DNA from: Bacteroides muris (ex Afrizal et al. 2022)
Lineage (GTDB): Bacteria; Bacteroidota; Bacteroidia; Bacteroidales; Bacteroidaceae
Reading direction: 5' to 3'
Length of the DNA: 64,000 nt
Assembly: GCF_004793475.1 (NCBI RefSeq)
Contig: NZ_SRYZ01000013.1
Span: 22,076 to 86,075, forward strand
Below the pieces are notes generated by a model that was given only the letters and a program-made list of their open reading frames with translations, was not told the origin of the DNA and did no database searches. Shown here piece after piece: positions 56,273-63,860 of this stretch. Made by a program: the position numbers and the translations under genes. The number at the start of each line of letters is the position of its first letter. Within the stretch, counting starts at the first letter, position 1.

Positions 56273-56428
56273 CATGGATGGAGAGGAACGGACGGCATAC
56301 GTTTTTTTGACACTTTACGAACCCGCCCGTTCCGTAACCCACCCCGGAAAGGAGGTCTCAGCAAAGATAACGATTTAAATTGAACGGGCAATATGTTTGC
56401 CTTTCCGTTGAAAGGATAGATACGGAAT
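56273..56428 (+). repeat. Peptide leader repeat, copy 4
   Basis: Fourth copy. It begins slightly diverged (ATGGATGGAGAGGAACGG). The NVEALA start follows 37 bp after it. Confidence 0.75.
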
Positions 56429-56464
56429 GGAATAATTGAAATCTAAAATTCAAAAGAAATAACA

Positions 56465-56701
56465 ATGAAAAAAATAATGAGAATTGCTTTTGTTGCAGCA
56501 TTTGCAACAGTTGCCGGATATGGAGTTTATACGAATCAGAGAACAGAAACAATGTCGGATTTGATGTTGGCTAATGTGGAGGCATTGGCAAGTGGAGAGG
56601 CCAGCGTTAAAGATTGTGTTTCTGCTGATTCAGACTGTATTCTGTTGCATCCAACTGATCCTTCAAAAGATGAAACGCAGTCGAAAGCTAAATGGCCCTA
56701 A
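56465..56701 (+). CDS. NVEALA-leader peptide 7
   Basis: A 78-residue precursor with signal RIAFVAAFATVAGYGVYTNQ and leader MSDLMLANVEALASGE. The tail ASVKDCVSADSDC, ILLHPTDPSKDETQSKAKWP has two cysteines and the block LHPTDPS. The peptide at 58192 has a similar tail (DC..D.DC.ALHPTDPS), and the two downstream propellers are also each other's closest relatives in the window. Confidence 0.72.
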   Translation: MKKIMRIAFVAAFATVAGYGVYTNQRTETMSDLMLANVEALASGEASVKDCVSADSDCILLHPTDPSKDETQSKAKWP

Positions 56702-56711
56702 ATAGAGAGTT

Positions 56712-56762
56712 GGAGGATATACATTTAGAGGATTATTAATACATCTTTTGAATGTGTGTCCT
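56712..56762 (+). terminator. Intercistronic hairpin, peptide to propeller
   Basis: GAGGATATACATT (56712-56724) pairs with AATGTGTGTCCTC (about 56750-56762), 11 matches and two wobbles. It is placed as in the other modules. Confidence 0.5.
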
Positions 56763-56773
56763 CTTTAAAAGAA

Positions 56774-57817
56774 ATGAAAATGAAACGAATATTAGTTCTT
56801 ATAGCATGTATCATGCTTCTTATGTCATGTCGTTCGTCAATGACAGATATTGATGCCTTTGAAGTAGTAACGGAAATAACTGATTATGATAGTTTGTTTT
56901 CAGATAAAGAGACCCCTTTAGGAGTAATTGTCAATCTGGAAGTTAGAAATGGTATAATAGTTACTGAACATGGAAATGATGAGTATAATTTTTCATTTAT
57001 TGATGCGAGTACCGGCAATCTGTTGAAGCGATGGGGGAAACGAGGAGAAGGAGACAATGAATTTATTGATTTTGGCAATGGGTTTGTATTGACCGACTCT
57101 TTGCTCATCTTTCAGGAACGAATGCGAAAAATGATATGTTCAGTTTCCGTTACTGACATATTAGATGAGGGACGCGCTTCTATTGCTACGAAAGAGTCTT
57201 ATCCATATACGGTTGATTTTCGTCCATTGATTTTTAATATAGTAAATGGAAAAAAGATTTTTGCGGGTTGTTTCAAGACTGGTCGTTTAGGTGTGATAAA
57301 TTCGAGAAACGAGATTATGGAATGTCCTTTTGAATATCCGTTTTCCACAGAACCATTGGCAGGTGTTATGAGGGGAAGTGTATTTCAATGTAAAATAAAG
57401 TCAAATGAAAAGCAAAGAAAAACTATTGTGCAAACTTTAGCTTCTGATGTTTTTGAAATATATCAATGTTCCGATACGGCACTTAGCAGGATTTATGTAA
57501 GTCCTTTTAATAATCCTCCTAAATTAAGAAAGAGCGGTAATCGCTATGGTATAGATTATGATGAAAGTATTGCAGGGCTGATGAAAATGGCCGTATCGGA
57601 TGATTTCATTTATTTTACATACTCATCGTTGAGAAGTAATGAAAAAGAAAGGTTGGGTAACTCTGTGAATGAAATCCTTTGTTTTAATTGGAATGGCGAG
57701 AAAGTGAGAAAATATCTCCTTCCTATTCCCATAACCTCTTTCTGTGCTGATAAACAGTATATTTATGGGATTTGTAATAATGAAGAGGAAACTATTATCT
57801 ATAGATTCAAATTATAA
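56774..57817 (+). CDS. TolB-like six-bladed propeller lipoprotein, module 5
   Basis: About 347 residues. Start at 56774 (MKMKRILVLIACIMLLMSC); an upstream GTG frame (56756) is unlikely. Lipobox LMSC. Signatures: LGVIVNLEVRNGI, YNFSFIDASTGNLLKRW, then the motif GKRGEGDNEFIDFGNGF, and YGIDYDESIAGLMKMAVSDD. It is about half identical to the protein at 58539. Its peptide partner would be 56465. Confidence 0.72.
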   Translation: MKMKRILVLIACIMLLMSCRSSMTDIDAFEVVTEITDYDSLFSDKETPLGVIVNLEVRNGIIVTEHGNDEYNFSFIDASTGNLLKRWGKRGEGDNEFIDFGNGFVLTDSLLIFQERMRKMICSVSVTDILDEGRASIATKESYPYTVDFRPLIFNIVNGKKIFAGCFKTGRLGVINSRNEIMECPFEYPFSTEPLAGVMRGSVFQCKIKSNEKQRKTIVQTLASDVFEIYQCSDTALSRIYVSPFNNPPKLRKSGNRYGIDYDESIAGLMKMAVSDDFIYFTYSSLRSNEKERLGNSVNEILCFNWNGEKVRKYLLPIPITSFCADKQYIYGICNNEEETIIYRFKL

Positions 57818-57944
57818 TGGATGAAACGGCAAGTGAACTGAATGAATTGTGCAGGGTAGATTGTCTATTTGATGGCTTGGAAAATGAACGAGATAGAATA
57901 CTGGGATACGGGATAGGCAGAAAATAATATATATTTAATTTTTG

Positions 57945-57985
57945 TCATGTACTTAAGTATTTACTACAAAAAGATGGCTATTAGG
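57945..57985 (+). pseudogene. Fossil 3' end of a NIEALA peptide gene
   Basis: AAG TAT TTA CTA CAA AAA GAT GGC TAT TAG (KYLLQKDGY) is the tail of the NIEALA peptides (KVYLVQEGGY). It lies right before leader repeat copy 5, exactly where an intact NIEALA gene lies before copies 1 and 2. A 36-codon frame at 57817-57927, starting in the propeller stop (TAATG), resembles nothing. Confidence 0.6.
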
Positions 57986-58003
57986 AAAAAAGAAATATAA
58001 AAG

Positions 58004-58155
58004 GGCTGGAGAGGAGCGGACGGCTAACGTTTTTTGACACTTTACGCACCCGCCCGTTCCGTAACCCATCCTGGAAAGGAGGTCTCGGCAAAGATAACGA
58101 TTTAAATTGAACGGGCAATATGTTTGCCTTTCCGTTGAAAGGATAGATACGGAAT
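58004..58155 (+). repeat. Peptide leader repeat, copy 5
   Basis: Fifth copy. The NVEALA start follows 37 bp after it. Confidence 0.75.
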
Positions 58156-58191
58156 AGAATAATTGAAATCTAAAAATCAAAAGAAATAACA

Positions 58192-58431
58192 ATGAAGAAA
58201 ATAATTAAAATTGCTTTTGTTGCAGCCTTTGCAGCAGTGACGGGATATGGAGTTTATACGAATCAGAGAACAGAAACAATGTCGGATTTGATGTTGGCTA
58301 ATGTGGAGGCATTGGCAACTCCAGAACAGCCCAATACTAACGATTGTATTTCTGACCCCAATTATGATTGTGAAGCTTTGCATCCTACAGATCCTTCACA
58401 AGACAAGCGAGGAGATAATGCTAGGTGGTAA
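58192..58431 (+). CDS. NVEALA-leader peptide 8
   Basis: A 79-residue precursor: signal KIAFVAAFAAVTGYGVYTNQ, leader MSDLMLANVEALATPE (SG replaced by TP), tail QPNTNDCISDPNYDCEALH and PTDPSQDKRGDNARW. It is paralogous to peptide 7 in both leader and tail, and is followed by the paralogous propeller. Confidence 0.72.
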   Translation: MKKIIKIAFVAAFAAVTGYGVYTNQRTETMSDLMLANVEALATPEQPNTNDCISDPNYDCEALHPTDPSQDKRGDNARW

Positions 58432-58446
58432 ATAATTTGGACAAAA

Positions 58447-58519
58447 TGTGTCGAATTTATTCTATTGTTAGCAAGTAAATTTTAAATATATTGGCTGATT
58501 ATGTGATAAATTTGACACA
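58447..58519 (+). terminator. Intercistronic hairpin, peptide to propeller
   Basis: TGTGTCGAATTTAT (58447-58460) pairs with ATAAATTTGACACA (58506-58519), 13 of 14 bases, across a 45-base loop. Confidence 0.5.
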
Positions 58520-58538
58520 CTATCATAAAAGTGAGAAG

Positions 58539-59579
58539 ATGAATAATAAGTTGTTTTTGATGGCTTTATCAGTAGTTTTTTGCATATCTTGTAAACAAAC
58601 TAATGTGAATATTGATGCTTTTAATCAAGTTATTGAGGTCAGTACGTTGGATAGTATCTATTCTGATGAAGAAGATGAATTGGGTGTAATAACTGATATT
58701 GGTATTTATGATGGAATACTAATTGCAAAACATATGCATGATGAGTACAACTTTTCATTAATAGATTTAGCGAGTGGTAAACTGCTACAAAGATGGGGGC
58801 GGAAAGGAAATGGTTCGGATGAGTATCTCGATTTTGGAAGTAACTTTGTTATACAAGACTCCTTGCTTGTTTTTAGTGAACGTATGAAAAAGAAGATACA
58901 CTATGTTTCAATTCCAAATGTCTTGAAGAATAGTGATTCTGTAGATGTAGCGCAGGCGTTTTATCCCTATACGGTAGACTTTCGTCCTACACGCTTTTGT
59001 TTTCTAGATACTTATAAGCTTGCTGTAGGTTCGTTTAAGGAAGGGCGTTTCGGTGTTCTGGATTCGAATGACAGTATTATGGATTTTGCTTCTGGTTATC
59101 CATTTGGATATGAAGAAATAGAAGGAATATATCGAGGAAATGTTTTTCAGAGTGATATAAAGTCGAATAATAAGCAACGTAAATTTGTGATATCGACGTT
59201 TGCTTCGGATGTATTTGAGATTTATCAACTTTCAGACAATTGCGTTCATAGAACATTTGTGAGTCCGTATGCAAATATACCTCAAATAAAGCAAAAGGGA
59301 GGACGATTCACTGTTGATTATGATAAAAGCATAGCAGGTTTAATGAAAATGGCAGTTTCGGATGATTTGATTTGTTTCACTTATTCTTCGTTAAGTTATA
59401 CGGAAGCGGCTGCGATGGATATGGCATCAAGAGAAATACTTTGTTTCAATTGGAAGGGTGAAAAAGTGAAGAAATATATCTTGCCATTTCCTATCAGTAA
59501 TTTAAGCATAGATGAGCATTATATTTATGTTGTTCGCTATCAGAATGACAGAACGATTGTCTATCGTTTTAGTTTATGA
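58539..59579 (+). CDS. TolB-like six-bladed propeller lipoprotein, module 6
   Basis: About 346 residues. Start at 58539 (MNNKLFLMALSVVFCISC); the 16 upstream in-frame codons overlap the intercistronic hairpin and are unlikely to be coding. Lipobox CISC. Signatures parallel those at 56774: LGVITDIGIYDGILIAKH, the motif GRKGNGSDEYLDFGSNF, FTVDYDKSIAGLMKMAVSDD. It is followed 50 bp on by another propeller gene that carries a nonsense codon. Confidence 0.72.
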   Translation: MNNKLFLMALSVVFCISCKQTNVNIDAFNQVIEVSTLDSIYSDEEDELGVITDIGIYDGILIAKHMHDEYNFSLIDLASGKLLQRWGRKGNGSDEYLDFGSNFVIQDSLLVFSERMKKKIHYVSIPNVLKNSDSVDVAQAFYPYTVDFRPTRFCFLDTYKLAVGSFKEGRFGVLDSNDSIMDFASGYPFGYEEIEGIYRGNVFQSDIKSNNKQRKFVISTFASDVFEIYQLSDNCVHRTFVSPYANIPQIKQKGGRFTVDYDKSIAGLMKMAVSDDLICFTYSSLSYTEAAAMDMASREILCFNWKGEKVKKYILPFPISNLSIDEHYIYVVRYQNDRTIVYRFSL

Positions 59580-59630
59580 TGAGATTAATCTGGGAATAGG
59601 AATAAAAGGGATAATTGATATTGCTAGGTT

Positions 59631-60650
59631 ATGAAATATGCTATAATTATAATGTTCTTGTTTACTTCTTGCATCCTGCCGAAGGAATCAAGCGAAATGA
59701 AGGAGTGGCTACCTTCTGACTCGTTGAACGTGGAAATAGGTAGCCCTACATTGATAAAAAAGGCAGGAGACTTGCTATTTGTAAACTATTCGTTTACTGA
59801 CGGCTGTAATATAGATGCTGTTGATATAGCCAATGACTCTATATTGTATTCTTTTGCAACCAAGGGGCAGGGAGCGGATGAATTTCTTCAAATAGCGAGT
59901 ATGGATGTGTATCGTTTGGATGACAAATGGTTTTTATCGCTGTTTGACAATATGAAGCGTGAATACATGGTTTATTCCGTTGATAGCCTGAACCATTATA
60001 AAGGTAAATGCCCACCGATAAAAAGAATGAAGTTACCCGCAACTTCCCGCTATTTGGAGATTTACAAATTGCAGGATTTTTATATTGCAACAGGACGGAC
60101 TGCACATAAATATACTATTTTAGGTTCAGACAGTCTGCAACGTATAAATGTCTGTACAGATTATCAGAGAGGAAATGAAGTTGACAAGGATTCAATGACC
60201 GTATCTAAGGCAAATTATGGAAGGTAGTATCCTTCTGCCACAGGAGACAAGATGTTGAGCGTTGTATATATGTCTGGAACCTTAGCACAATATCAAACTG
60301 TTGCAGACTCTGTACGAAAGGTCTGGGAATATACATCTTCCGGTTTCAAGTATACAAAGGAGAATAATTCTATATATCAGCAAAGTCCTATGGGATATAT
60401 GGCTGCCGGTTTTATGGGAGATTCGGTAGTAGGGTTATATTTCGGCAAAAAGAAAGGTTCGGCATTTAACTATGGAAGAGAATTTCACTTATTGAATCAG
60501 GAAGGGCTGTTGTTGGAAAGATATCGCATTTTCTCTAATCTGTATAATTTTTGTATTGATTCGGAAAATAATTTGATATATGGTATTGCATATAATCCGG
60601 ACCCGAAAATTTTGATTTATGACATGAATATTGTAGAGAGGAAGCAATGA
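59631..60650 (+). pseudogene. Propeller lipoprotein gene with an in-frame stop
   Basis: One reading frame, split by a single TAG at 60225-60227. The first part (MKYAIIIMFLFTSC, lipobox FTSC) carries the motif ATKGQGADEFLQI. The second continues in the same frame with YPSATGDKMLSVVYMSG, then FLLNQEGLLLERYRIFSNLY, and ends at 60650. Without the stop it would be a normal propeller of about 339 residues. It is therefore a recent nonsense mutation or a suppressed stop. The end overlaps the start of a decayed NVEALA gene (ATGA). Confidence 0.7.
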
Positions 60651-60846
60651 AAGCTACTTTTGTTGCAGTGGCGTATATGGTGTTTATACGAGTCAGAAAG
60701 CAGAAACAATGTCGGATTTGATGTTGGCTAATGTGGAGGCGGCTGGTGGAGAAGGTGATGTAAATCCGATGTGTCCTAATGGATGCCTTAGCGATAGTGA
60801 TGGATGTCTCTGTCACTATTGGTTCCCTACCTATAGAGAAGCGTAA
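60647..60846 (+). pseudogene. Decayed NVEALA peptide gene
   Basis: It starts MKATFVAVAYMVFIRV, where bases are missing relative to other NVEALA signals. After the frameshift another frame carries MSDLMLANVEAAGGEGDVNP, then MCPNGCLSDSDGCLCHYWFP and TYREA. The tail is intact and resembles the peptide at 63563 (VNPDCPNGC...CRCF...REV). There is no leader repeat upstream. It is probably not expressed as a precursor. Confidence 0.7.
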
Positions 60847-60860
60847 TTGAATTGTTTGTT

Positions 60861-60900
60861 AATAGTGAAGACTTTCTGTTAAAGCAGAGTCTTCACTATT
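60861..60900 (+). terminator. Intercistronic hairpin, peptide to propeller
   Basis: AATAGTGAAGACT (60861-60873) pairs perfectly over 13 bp with AGTCTTCACTATT (60888-60900), between the decayed peptide gene and the next propeller. Confidence 0.65.
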
Positions 60901-60952
60901 TCAATTTGACGAATTGAAGGATGTTAATTGTTGTATCAAAAAGGAGTATGAA

Positions 60953-61963
60953 ATGAAATGTATAAGAGAACTATTATTTGTGTTATTGTCTTTTATAATA
61001 GGAAGCTGTACGCATAATTCGGATATGGAGAAATATCAACAAAAACGTGACGATGTGGTTGATGTGCATGCTTTGATAAAAGAAATACCAATAGACGATG
61101 TGTTGATAGGCTCAATAGCACGTCCTTTTTTGTTGGGCGATTATTTAATTATTGGTGACTATAAATCTTCGGATAAGTTGATACATATATTTGATAAAAA
61201 TGATTTTAGTTATTTGGCCAGTACGGCTTATGTAGGTCAGGGACCGAATGAAATAACAGTGATGGGGCATATTGGTATAGATGAAGAAAGACATTGTTTT
61301 TATGTGTCAGACCATGGCAAACAAAAAATATATAGTTATGATATTGATAGTGTTTTTGCCAATTCGGATTATGTTCCTACTGTAAAGACTGAAATGAACA
61401 TGACTCGATTTCCCGATAAATATCAATATATAAATGATACATTATCTTATGCATTGATGATAGAACCGACTAGTACCTCTACATTTAATCAATCTGTTGC
61501 CAAGTGGAATATGCGCTCTGGAACATTTGAACCGATGCCATATCAGCATCCGGATATAACGAAAAAAAGAATCAGTTTTGCCGTGTCACAGGAGAATGAT
61601 GTATATGTAGAATGCTATACTTTCCATGATTTGATGTCTATATGTAAGTTGGATGGCAGCTTAAAATGCAATGTTTATGGTCCGTCATGGGATAAGAAAG
61701 AATCTAAGAAAATCCATCATTATGGAAATGTGATGTTTTGCAAGGATAAGATTGTAGCTGCTTATTCAGGGGGAGATAACAAGTCAAAGGCATATAATCC
61801 TACTCGTTTCTTTGTGTTTGGTTTAAATGGTGATTATTTGAAAACCTTAGATGTAGGCTTTCAAATAGTAAGTTTTTGTTATGATAAGGATTGTGATAGA
61901 ATTATTATGAATCTGGACGACGAAATTCAGTTTGGTTATTTGGATTTGGATAAGATTATTTAA
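60953..61963 (+). CDS. TolB-like propeller lipoprotein, module 7
   Basis: About 336 residues. Start at 60953 (MKCIRELLFVLLSFIIGSC), lipobox IGSC. Signatures: PIDDVLIGSIARPFLLGDYL, the motif YVGQGPNEITVMGHIGID, FVFGLNGDYLKTLDVGFQI. A frame starting 13 codons earlier is open, but the chosen ATG begins the signal peptide. Its own peptide gene (60647) is decayed, so this propeller may be an orphan receptor. It is followed by the intact thioredoxin/DUF1573 gene. Confidence 0.72.
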   Translation: MKCIRELLFVLLSFIIGSCTHNSDMEKYQQKRDDVVDVHALIKEIPIDDVLIGSIARPFLLGDYLIIGDYKSSDKLIHIFDKNDFSYLASTAYVGQGPNEITVMGHIGIDEERHCFYVSDHGKQKIYSYDIDSVFANSDYVPTVKTEMNMTRFPDKYQYINDTLSYALMIEPTSTSTFNQSVAKWNMRSGTFEPMPYQHPDITKKRISFAVSQENDVYVECYTFHDLMSICKLDGSLKCNVYGPSWDKKESKKIHHYGNVMFCKDKIVAAYSGGDNKSKAYNPTRFFVFGLNGDYLKTLDVGFQIVSFCYDKDCDRIIMNLDDEIQFGYLDLDKII

Positions 61964-62056
61964 TGTTCTGATATCTTGTGTAATGAAAAAATATGCTTTG
62001 TAGCTTAGTGTGTCTTATACGTGAAAAAGGGTGAATATAATTATTGTTTTACGGTT

Positions 62057-62932
62057 ATGGGTTTTAAAAATTTGGTGAGTATATTTCTTCTTTTTTTTCT
62101 GATTTCTTGTGGAAATCAGGAAAAAAAGGATGTTGGAATTTTATTACAGGCATGGAGCGGAAAAGAAATACAGTTTCCTGAGGATTTGACATTTACAGTG
62201 AAGGGTGCGGATACCGTGGACTTTTCTGTGTCTGGGAAATATAAAATCCTTACTTATGTGGATTCTATCGGTTGTGTCAGTTGTAAGCTGCAACTGGGCA
62301 GATGGAAAGCTTTGATGAAAGAGTTGGGTGAGGCGGAAGGAAATCCTGTAAAATTCCTGTTTTTCTTTTCTCCCGAAAAAAGAAGGGATTTCCTGGGAAC
62401 ATTAAAGTCAGAGGATTTCGTCTATCCGGTTTGCCTTGATGAGGAGGACAGGTTGAACAAATTGAATCACTTTTCTTCGGAAATGGCTTTCCAGACATTT
62501 CTGTTGGATAGCGACAATAGAGTGCTTGCCGTTGGTAACCCTATCCATAACCCTAAGGTAAAAGAACTGTACCTAAGGATTATTCAAGGTGAACAGATTA
62601 GCCAAGGGAAGGAAAGCAAGCAGATAATGACCGAGGTCGTTGCAGACAAGAGTTCTGTGTCCCTGGCCAGTTTCGACTGGCATAAGGAGCAAAAGGCAAC
62701 CTTCACTTTGAAGAATACAGGCGGCAGCCCTTTGGTGATACAGGATGTCACCACCTCTTGCGGTTGCACCACCGTATCCTATTCCAAGGAACCTGCCCAG
62801 CCGGGCAAGGAGATAACACTGGAGGTGGTCTATAAGGCGGAGCATCCGGAACACTTCTCCAAGACCGTCACCGTGTATTGCAATACGGCCTCCTCGCCGA
62901 TACGGCTGTCCCTGTCGGGAGATGCAAAATAA
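62057..62932 (+). CDS. Lipoprotein with thioredoxin-like and DUF1573 domains
   Basis: A 291-residue lipoprotein, start 62057 (MGFKNLVSIFLLFFLISC), lipobox LISC. The N-terminal half is thioredoxin-like, with CVSC in YVDSIGCVSCKLQLGRW, and FSPEKRRDFLGTLKSED, then LNHFSSEMAFQTFLLDSDNR. The C-terminal half is DUF1573 (NTGGSPLVIQDVTTSCGCTT), an immunoglobulin-like domain common in Bacteroidetes. A redox or disulfide role for the cysteine-rich peptides is inferred. It is followed directly by a truncated lipoprotein gene. Confidence 0.75.
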   Translation: MGFKNLVSIFLLFFLISCGNQEKKDVGILLQAWSGKEIQFPEDLTFTVKGADTVDFSVSGKYKILTYVDSIGCVSCKLQLGRWKALMKELGEAEGNPVKFLFFFSPEKRRDFLGTLKSEDFVYPVCLDEEDRLNKLNHFSSEMAFQTFLLDSDNRVLAVGNPIHNPKVKELYLRIIQGEQISQGKESKQIMTEVVADKSSVSLASFDWHKEQKATFTLKNTGGSPLVIQDVTTSCGCTTVSYSKEPAQPGKEITLEVVYKAEHPEHFSKTVTVYCNTASSPIRLSLSGDAK

Positions 62933-62934
62933 CA

Positions 62935-63105
62935 ATGAGACTGACTATGGATATAAGAAGAACTTTCCGCTTTTTTCCGGCATGCGCATTCCTTGTTGTG
63001 CTGTGCTTGCAGTCGTGCCGCCGGGATGCTGCGCTGGAGCGTGCCCTTGCCTTTGCCGGCGACAACCGCCGTGAACTGGAAGGCGTGCTGCTTCCCTACT
63101 CATAA
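62935..63105 (+). pseudogene. Truncated lipoprotein (transglutaminase-type start)
   Basis: MRLTMDIRRTFRFFPACAF, then LVVLCLQSC and RRDAALERALAFAGDNRREL, then a stop at 63105. The lipobox and the ALxFAGDNRRELExVL block resemble the beginning of Bacteroides transglutaminase-like lipoproteins of several hundred residues. The frame is cut where the duplicated NIEALA promoter block begins (CCTACTCA at 63095). It is downstream of DUF1573 in what was probably one operon. Confidence 0.5.
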
Positions 63106-63106
63106 T

Positions 63107-63156
63107 CTTATAATTTCTTATATTCCTTATTTTCCTCGAATATAAGACATTGTAAG
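63107..63156. promoter_or_regulatory. Second copy of the CTTATA operator dyad
   Basis: CTTATA at 63107 and 63117 faces TATAAG at 63141 and TGTAAG at 63151, 10-bp spacing. The last word ends 8 bp before the -33. It is homologous to 45537-45587 and would be read by the same regulator. Confidence 0.55.
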
Positions 63157-63164
63157 ACCGGAAA

Positions 63165-63197
63165 TTTGGATATGACTTTTGTTTTCGATTAACTTTA
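63165..63197 (+). promoter_or_regulatory. Promoter copy upstream of the decayed NIEALA gene
   Basis: TTTG (63165-63168), 21-bp spacer, TAACTTTA (63190-63197). The gene it served is a deletion derivative, so transcription would now run into the leader repeat and the NVEALA peptide at 63563. Confidence 0.6.
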
Positions 63198-63222
63198 CTC
63201 CATCATTCAAAACAAATAATAA

Positions 63223-63349
63223 ATGTGGAAAACATAGAGGCTTTGGCATCAGTGAGGGGCACGTAAATATCAGTTGTTTTGGCTTCGGTTCCGTGGATTG
63301 TCCGAGTTCCCATGTGAAAGTGTATTTAGTACAAGAAGGAGGTTATTAG
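63223..63349 (+). pseudogene. NIEALA peptide gene with internal deletion
   Basis: ATG TGG AAA ACA is followed directly by TAG AGGCTTTGGCATCA: the signal and most of the leader are missing compared with 45654-45887. The join lies within a GGAAAACA repeat present both at the start (GTGGAAAACA) and before the NIEALA codons (TTGGAAAACA). One G of the SGE codons is also lost. The tail from there to the stop at 63349 is otherwise almost identical to peptide 1. Confidence 0.75.
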
Positions 63350-63374
63350 GAAAAAAGGAATATGAATATAAAAA

Positions 63375-63525
63375 GGGCTGGAGAGGAGCGGACGGTAGAC
63401 GTTTTTTGACACTTTACGAACCCGTCCGTTCCGTACCCACCCCGGAAAGGAGGTCTCGGCAAAGATAACGATTTAAATTGAACGGGCAATATGTTTGCCT
63501 TTCCGTTGAAAGGATAGATACAGAA
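63375..63525 (+). repeat. Peptide leader repeat, copy 6
   Basis: Sixth copy. The NVEALA start follows 38 bp after it. Confidence 0.75.
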
Positions 63526-63562
63526 TAGAATAATTGAAATCTAAAAATTAAAAGAAATAACA

Positions 63563-63793
63563 ATGAAAAAAATAATGAAAGCTGCATTTGTTGCAGCCTT
63601 TGCAGTAGTTGCCGGGTATGGCATTTATTCTAATCAGAAAGCAGATAATATGTCGGATTTGATGCTGGCTAATGTGGAAGCATTGGCTGATTATGAAGTT
63701 AATCCAGATTGCCCAAATGGATGTACTAGTAGTACTTCATATTGCCGTTGTTTTCAGATATATCCCAATATGAGAGAGGTGCATTGGCAGTAA
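63563..63793 (+). CDS. NVEALA-leader peptide 11
   Basis: A 76-residue precursor: signal KAAFVAAFAVVAGYGIYSNQ, leader MSDLMLANVEALADYE, tail VNPDCPNGCTSSTSYCRCF and QIYPNMREVHWQ with four cysteines. The tail is homologous to the decayed peptide at 60647. Its propeller gene should lie just beyond the right edge. Confidence 0.72.
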   Translation: MKKIMKAAFVAAFAVVAGYGIYSNQKADNMSDLMLANVEALADYEVNPDCPNGCTSSTSYCRCFQIYPNMREVHWQ

Positions 63794-63860
63794 GAATATG
63801 AAAAAATACATTATTATTGCAGATTTGTAAAAAAGCATAATACTATTTGTTGGAAATAAG

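Noticed and set aside
47994..56391. Recurring minus-strand frames starting MPVQFKSLSL at 48338, 54675 and 56391
   Set aside because: They recur only because the leader repeat DNA is conserved. They run antisense over real peptide and propeller genes, and their sequence beyond the repeat is unrelated.
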